From Akkermansiaceae bacterium (lineage in GTDB: Bacteria; Verrucomicrobiota; Verrucomicrobiia; Verrucomicrobiales; DEV007): 64,000 nt of DNA. A model generated the notes under the pieces. The model saw only the letters and a program-made list of their open reading frames with translations, did not search any database and was not told where the DNA came from. Below, one piece after another: positions 59,653 to 64,000 of the stretch. Numbering within the stretch: position 1 is the first letter of the stretch; each line of letters opens with the position of its first letter. Position numbers and translations under genes: made by a program. Location: contig JACKQC010000010.1 of the NCBI GenBank assembly GCA_024233085.1, positions 127,188 through 191,187 of the forward strand, in the 5' to 3' direction.

Positions 59653-62322
59653 ATGAAATCCACGGAATTCCCCCGGACCGAACGAATCCTTTTCCCCGCG
59701 ATCCTCGCGGTCTCCGGCCTGCTGGCATTGGCGGCGATGCCCCTGCTCGCGCAAACGACGCCGACCACCGAGCCCGAGGCCGATCCGGCGGAACTGCCGC
59801 GCATCCCCGCGACGGAGCCGGATCGGGCGCTGGCCACCTTCGAGGTGCGCCCGGGTTTCCGGCTCGAACTCGCCGCCCACGAACCGCTGGTGATGGATCC
59901 CATCGCGGTCGATTTCGACGAAAAGGGCGGTCTTTTCGTCGTCGAAATGCGGGGCTATTCCGAGCATCGCGAGGAGGCCCTCGGCCGGATCAAGCGGCTC
60001 ACCGACGAGAACGACGACGGCGTCTTCGACACTGCCACCGTGTACGCCGAGGGACTGAAATGGCCGACCGCCGTCACCTGCTTCGACGGCGGCGTTTTCG
60101 TCTGCGCCTCGCCGGACATCTTTTATCTCAAGGACACCGACGGCGACGGCGTGTCCGACACCCGGGAGACGGTCTTCACCGGCTTCGGCAGCGAAGCCAC
60201 CCGGCTGAACATGCAGGCGCTGGTCAACAGCCTGCGCTGGGGACCCGACAACCGCGTCTGGGGCGCCACCGCCGGGAACGGCGGCACCGTGCGGCGGCCC
60301 GACCAGCCCGAAAGCGAGGCCATCAGCCTGCGCGGCGCTGATTTTTCCTTCGATCCACGGAAACGCGATCTCCGCGCCGAGAACGGCACCGCCCAGTACG
60401 GCATGAGCTTCGACTCCCTCGGCCGGCGCTTCGTGTGCAGCAACTCGAACCACATCCAGTGGGTCGCCTGGGAACGCCAGTGGCTCGATCCGAACCCCTT
60501 CTTCTCCCCGCCCAAAGCGCTCGTCAGCATCGCCGAGGATGGCGCCGCCGCCCCCGTTTTCCGCGTCAGCCCGGACGAACCCTGGCGCATCGTCCGCACC
60601 CGCTGGCGCGTCTCGGGCGTGGTGAAAGGCGTCGTCGAGGGCGGCGGCCGCGTCTCCGGTTACTTCACCGCCGCCACCGGGATCACCCTCTACACCGGCG
60701 ACGCCTACGGCCCGGCCTTCGCCGACAACGCCTTCATCGGCGACGCCGGCAGCAATCTCGTCCACCGCAAGATCCTTTCCCACGAGCCCGGCGCCACCCA
60801 GCCCGTCGCCCGCCGCGCCGCCGACGAGGCCGGGACGGAGTTCGTCCGCTCGCGCGACAACTGGTTTCGCCCCGTCAGTTTCGCCAACGGTCCCGACGGT
60901 TGCCTTTACATCTGCGACATGTACCGCGAGACCATCGAGCATCCCTGGTCCATTCCCGAGGGCATCAAGAAATACGTCGATCTCGACAGCGGCAACGACC
61001 GCGGCCGCATCTGGCGCGTCGTGCCGGAGGGCTTCCAGCGCCCGAAGTTCTCCCTCGACCGCGACAATCTCTGGCAAAAGATCGTCCGCTCGCGCCTCGC
61101 CTACGAAGCCGGAAGACCCGTCGTCCTTTTCGACCCCAAAAAAGCCGTGCTCGCCGCCGGCGGCGACGACGACCCCTGGAGCGTCGCTTTCCGGCTCAAC
61201 GAACTGCGCGACGCCGCCGCCATGACCGCCGCGTGGCCGGGCGCGACGGGCGACTTCCGCGTCCAGCTCGCCGAAATGATCGGGAAAACCGGCGACCCGG
61301 GCGCCATCCAGCCCGTCCTCGACACCCTCGTCCGGGCCGGCGTCGGCGCCGAGTCCGGCCGCCTGCTCGCTTCCCTGGGAAACGGGCTGCGCGCGGCCAA
61401 TTTGACCGTTTCCAAAGTCGATCCGGACACCCGGCTCGCCGCCATCTTCGACGCCGCCCGGTCCGTCGCCACCGATCCGATGGCCCCCGCCGCCGATCGC
61501 CGAAACGCGCTCGACCTGCTCGCCTTCGACACCCGCGACGAGGCCGGCCAGGCCGTGACCGCCCTCGTCGCCGACTCCGCCGCGCCGGAAGCCCTCCGCC
61601 AGGCCGCCATCGCCGTCGCCTCGCGCCGCGCCCCCGGCCTGGCCGATTTGCTGATCGGCCAGTGGCCCGGTTTTTCCGCGACCCTTCGCGCCGCCGCCCT
61701 GGATGCCCTCAATGCGAAGCCCGATCGCGCCCTCGCCCTGCTCGAGGCCATCGGCGCGGGAAAAATCGCCGCCGCCGACATCCCGCCGAACACCGCCGAA
61801 CTCCTGCGCGCCAGTCGCGACGCCCAAGTGAAAGCCCTCGCCGCCAAAATCCTGCCCGCGCCCGAAGTCGTTCCCCGCGGAGAAATCGTCGCCCGCTACC
61901 AGGGCGCCCTGAAGCTCGCCGGCGACGCCGCGCGCGGCGCGACCGTTTACCGGAAAGCCTGTGTCACCTGCCACAAGTCCGCCGACGGCCAGGGCTTCAA
62001 CGTCGGGCCCGAATTCGCCACCATCAAGACCGCCGGCGCCGATTCCATTCTGAAAAACCTCTTCGATCCCAACGCCGAGGTCGCCCCCCAGTATCAGGCC
62101 TTCGTGTTCACCCTGCACAGCGGCGAGGCCGTCATGGGCCTCATCGCCACCGAGAACGCCACCGAAGTCACCGTGCGCATGCCCGGCGGCGTCGAGCGCG
62201 CCTTCCTCCGAAAGGAAGTCGCCTCCATGCTCGGCGTCGGCAAATCCCTCATGCCCGAGGGCCTCGAGGCCACCCTCACCGAGCAGGATGTGGCCGATCT
62301 GCTTGCCTACATCGCCCGGTAG
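59653..62322 (+). CDS. PVC-type membrane-bound dehydrogenase with C-terminal heme
   Basis: An 889-residue protein with a signal or anchor helix near 12-32. The N-terminal half is a propeller of the planctomycete/verrucomicrobial dehydrogenase type (FEVRPGFRLELAAHEPLVMD, VVEMRGYSEH, LTDENDDGVFDTATVYAEGL, DGCLYICDMYRETIEHP). The middle third is Ala-rich helical repeats, and the C-terminus holds a c-type heme site CVTCHK (Cys770, Cys773, His774), then FNVGPEFATI. Such proteins oxidise sugars or other substrates outside the cytoplasm and pass electrons on; specific substrates are rarely known. It starts 30 bases after the XdhA-like gene. Confidence 0.9.
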   Translation: MKSTEFPRTERILFPAILAVSGLLALAAMPLLAQTTPTTEPEADPAELPRIPATEPDRALATFEVRPGFRLELAAHEPLVMDPIAVDFDEKGGLFVVEMRGYSEHREEALGRIKRLTDENDDGVFDTATVYAEGLKWPTAVTCFDGGVFVCASPDIFYLKDTDGDGVSDTRETVFTGFGSEATRLNMQALVNSLRWGPDNRVWGATAGNGGTVRRPDQPESEAISLRGADFSFDPRKRDLRAENGTAQYGMSFDSLGRRFVCSNSNHIQWVAWERQWLDPNPFFSPPKALVSIAEDGAAAPVFRVSPDEPWRIVRTRWRVSGVVKGVVEGGGRVSGYFTAATGITLYTGDAYGPAFADNAFIGDAGSNLVHRKILSHEPGATQPVARRAADEAGTEFVRSRDNWFRPVSFANGPDGCLYICDMYRETIEHPWSIPEGIKKYVDLDSGNDRGRIWRVVPEGFQRPKFSLDRDNLWQKIVRSRLAYEAGRPVVLFDPKKAVLAAGGDDDPWSVAFRLNELRDAAAMTAAWPGATGDFRVQLAEMIGKTGDPGAIQPVLDTLVRAGVGAESGRLLASLGNGLRAANLTVSKVDPDTRLAAIFDAARSVATDPMAPAADRRNALDLLAFDTRDEAGQAVTALVADSAAPEALRQAAIAVASRRAPGLADLLIGQWPGFSATLRAAALDALNAKPDRALALLEAIGAGKIAAADIPPNTAELLRASRDAQVKALAAKILPAPEVVPRGEIVARYQGALKLAGDAARGATVYRKACVTCHKSADGQGFNVGPEFATIKTAGADSILKNLFDPNAEVAPQYQAFVFTLHSGEAVMGLIATENATEVTVRMPGGVERAFLRKEVASMLGVGKSLMPEGLEATLTEQDVADLLAYIAR

Positions 62323-62426
62323 AGTCCGCCGACAGCCCACGCGCGGAGGCCTTCCCCGCCCCGCGCCTTTTTTGCGCCATCATCCCCGGCTGGACCCGCC
62401 GGCGGGAAAGTGATACCACCGCTCCC

Positions 62427-63869
62427 ATGAAAACCATCCCCCCGATCCCGGCCCTCGTTCTCGCCGCCGCCGCCGCCACCGCTTCCCTGCTCGGCGGTGC
62501 CCCCTCCACCCAGGCCGCCCCGCTTCAGGCCGGCGCCGCCGCCGTGGACATCACACCCCGCGACTTTCCCCTGCAAATCCGCGGGTCCTTCAATCCCCCG
62601 CCCGTTTCCGAAGTCCACGATCCCCTCTTTGTCCGCGCCATCGTGCTGGCGGACGGCGACACCACCGTCGCCATCGCCGTGGTGGACAGTTGCATGGTCG
62701 CCCGCGAGGAACTCGACCGGGCCAAAGCCATCGCCGAGAAAGCCAGCGGCATCCCCGCCGCGCGGCAGATGATCGGGTCCACCCACACCCATTCGGCCCC
62801 CTTTTCGAACGCCCAGCACCAGACCCCCCAGGAGATCGCCTACCAGAAACAGCTCATCGACGGCATCGCCGCGGCCATCGTCCAGGCCCACGCGAATCTC
62901 CAGCCCGCCTCCGTCGGCTGGGGCGGCCGGGATCTCCCCGACGAAGTCTTCAACCGCCGCTGGTTTCTCAAGGAAGGCACCATGCCCGCCAATCCCTTCG
63001 GCGAGACCGATGAACTGGTGAAAATGAACCCCGGCGCCCTCAACCCCGACCTCGTCCATCCCGCCGCCGGCACCGACCCCGAAGTCTCCATCCTCTCCGT
63101 CCGCGACGCCAAACGAAAACCCCTCGCCCTCCTCGCCAACTATTCCCTGCACTACGTCGGCGGCATCGGCGGCTCCGTGATTTCCGCCGACTACTTCGGC
63201 GAATTCGCCCGCATCATGCCCACCCGCCTCGGCGCGCCGGAGAGCTTCGTCGCCCTGCTGTCGAACGGCACCTCCGGCGACATCAACAACATCAGCTTCA
63301 GCAAACCGCGCCCGCCCCGCCAGCCCTTCGAGCAGATCCGGCTCGTCGCCACCAAAGTCGCCGACACCGCCTGGTTCGCCGAGCGCGACATTCCCGAATA
63401 CCTCGGCGACGTGAAGCTCGGCATGGTCGAGCGCGAAGTCGCCCTGAAAATGCGCGTCCCCACCGGCGAGCAGATCTCCCGCTCCGAGGAAATCCTGAAA
63501 ATGGCCGGCGAAGACGAGAAAAAACTGCCCCGGCTCGCCAAATCGTACGCCGAGCGGATCCTGAAACTGGCCAGGGAAGGCGAAACCATGCCCATCAAGC
63601 TCCAGGCGCTGCGAATCGGCGATCTCGTCATCGCCTCGGTTCCCTTCGAGACCTTTGTCGAGATCGGGCTGGAACTGAAGGCCCGCAGTCCCTTCGCCGA
63701 CACCTTCACCATCGAGCTGGCCAACGGCGCCGGCGGCTACCTCCCCACCCCGCGCCAGCACGCCCTCGGCGGCTACGAGACCTGGCTGTCCACCAACAAG
63801 GTCCAGAAAGACTCCTCCGAAATCATCGTCGCCAATCTGCTGGAGATGTTCGGCGAGTTAAAGAAGTAA
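62427..63869 (+). CDS. Neutral/alkaline ceramidase-like secreted hydrolase
   Basis: A 480-residue protein from the ATG at 62427 with a signal peptide (LVLAAAAATASLLGGAPSTQ). The family start AGAAAVDITPRDFPLQIRGS and the metal/active region MIGSTHTHSAPFS, with LANYSLHYVGG and LLSNGTSGDINN, match the N-terminal domain of neutral ceramidases. The protein is shorter than true ceramidases (about 650-750) and lacks the C-terminal immunoglobulin-like domain, as is usual for the phylum's many homologs. The substrate may be an amide other than ceramide. It lies 104 bases after the dehydrogenase gene. Confidence 0.85.
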   Translation: MKTIPPIPALVLAAAAATASLLGGAPSTQAAPLQAGAAAVDITPRDFPLQIRGSFNPPPVSEVHDPLFVRAIVLADGDTTVAIAVVDSCMVAREELDRAKAIAEKASGIPAARQMIGSTHTHSAPFSNAQHQTPQEIAYQKQLIDGIAAAIVQAHANLQPASVGWGGRDLPDEVFNRRWFLKEGTMPANPFGETDELVKMNPGALNPDLVHPAAGTDPEVSILSVRDAKRKPLALLANYSLHYVGGIGGSVISADYFGEFARIMPTRLGAPESFVALLSNGTSGDINNISFSKPRPPRQPFEQIRLVATKVADTAWFAERDIPEYLGDVKLGMVEREVALKMRVPTGEQISRSEEILKMAGEDEKKLPRLAKSYAERILKLAREGETMPIKLQALRIGDLVIASVPFETFVEIGLELKARSPFADTFTIELANGAGGYLPTPRQHALGGYETWLSTNKVQKDSSEIIVANLLEMFGELKK

Positions 63870-63945
63870 AGCGAGCGCGCCAAAGGGTTTCATCCGCCCC
63901 CTGTCGGCAGCGCCTGCCCCCTTCCCAAATCCAAACTCAAAAGAA

Positions 63946-63984
63946 AAAATTCGCGTCCCTTCGTGTCCATTCGCGGTTCCAAAA
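63946..63984. repeat. TTCGTGTCC-type short repeat, copy 2
   Basis: AATTCGCGTCCCTTCGTGTC continues with CATTCGCGGTTCCAAAA. It extends the copy at 10137-10164 by one more TTCGCGTCC unit, so the unit may be tandem (TTCGYGTCC or TTCGYGGTTC about every 10-11 bases). It is intergenic, between the ceramidase-like gene and the right edge, where no gene is seen. Confidence 0.5.
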
Positions 63985-64000
63985 AAAATAGTTAAGCGAA

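Noticed and set aside
57163..62340. A 5.2-kb open frame on the minus strand
   Set aside because: It is antisense to four genes with clear motifs. The translation is Gly/Ala/Asp-rich without domains. Long antisense frames are a by-product of GC-rich codon use.

Overview
The window comes from a GC-rich member of the PVC group, most likely a Verrucomicrobiota chromosome. The grounds are a PVC-type membrane dehydrogenase with a C-terminal CxxCH heme site (59.7 kb), planctomycete/verrucomicrobial cytochrome-type, PQQ-propeller and ceramidase-like secreted proteins, an ECF-like sigma factor paired with a Ser/Thr kinase, and a type IV pilus-like core cluster whose order recalls Akkermansia Amuc_1102 to Amuc_1098. 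Coding DNA is strongly GC-rich. Many promoter-bearing gaps are sharply AT-rich. No tRNA, rRNA, CRISPR array, IS element or phage gene was seen.

Layout. 0-8 kb, minus strand: a type IV pilus-like core operon (PilT-like ATPase, major-pilin-like prepilin, PilM/PilN-like protein, PilO-like protein, small periplasmic protein, secretin, and a gene running off the left edge). 8.1-10.9 kb: an ABC exporter (ATPase, permease) coupled to an exported His/Asp-rich protein. 11-26.3 kb: the most striking stretch, a 15-gene cluster. It holds three paralogous cassettes, each with two short prepilins (here called V and W, like PilV/GspI and PilW/GspJ) and a large K protein (PilX/GspK-like in logic), plus two copies of a secreted triad (A, B, C). 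Start and stop codons overlap at nearly every V/W/K junction. It is probably a diversified set of minor-pilin or pseudopilin tip complexes used with the 0-8 kb machine.

26.4-45 kb is mixed housekeeping and secreted carbohydrate functions: beta-helix protein, VKOR-DsbA fusion, HemW, transglutaminase-like protein, PQQ propeller, ROK kinase, PPi-type phosphofructokinase, Nudix hydrolase, sialidase-like protein, Gfo/Idh oxidoreductase, a short NagA-like deacetylase, a cytochrome c lipoprotein, a sugar isomerase-like protein and an alpha/beta hydrolase.

45.7-57.1 kb is a signalling and polyamine region. An ECF-like sigma factor is divergent from a Ser/Thr kinase whose activation segment carries an inserted HisKA-like (histidine-kinase dimerisation) segment with Phe in place of the phospho-accepting His. 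Convergent to it is a hybrid histidine kinase encoded just downstream of an orphan PotD-like lipoprotein. Then come a SET-domain protein, a MATE transporter, arginine decarboxylase (speA) and a coupled deoxyhypusine-synthase-like gene. 57.2-63.9 kb: a lipoate-ligase-like protein, a xanthine-dehydrogenase small-subunit homolog that has lost most Fe-S cysteines, the PVC dehydrogenase and a ceramidase-like protein.

A short repeat, CAACAGGGTTnGGT, recurs seven times at gene ends as 22-23-bp-spaced direct or inverted copies, and once lies inside the 3' end of hemW. Functions are inferred from motifs read by eye; no database search was possible.
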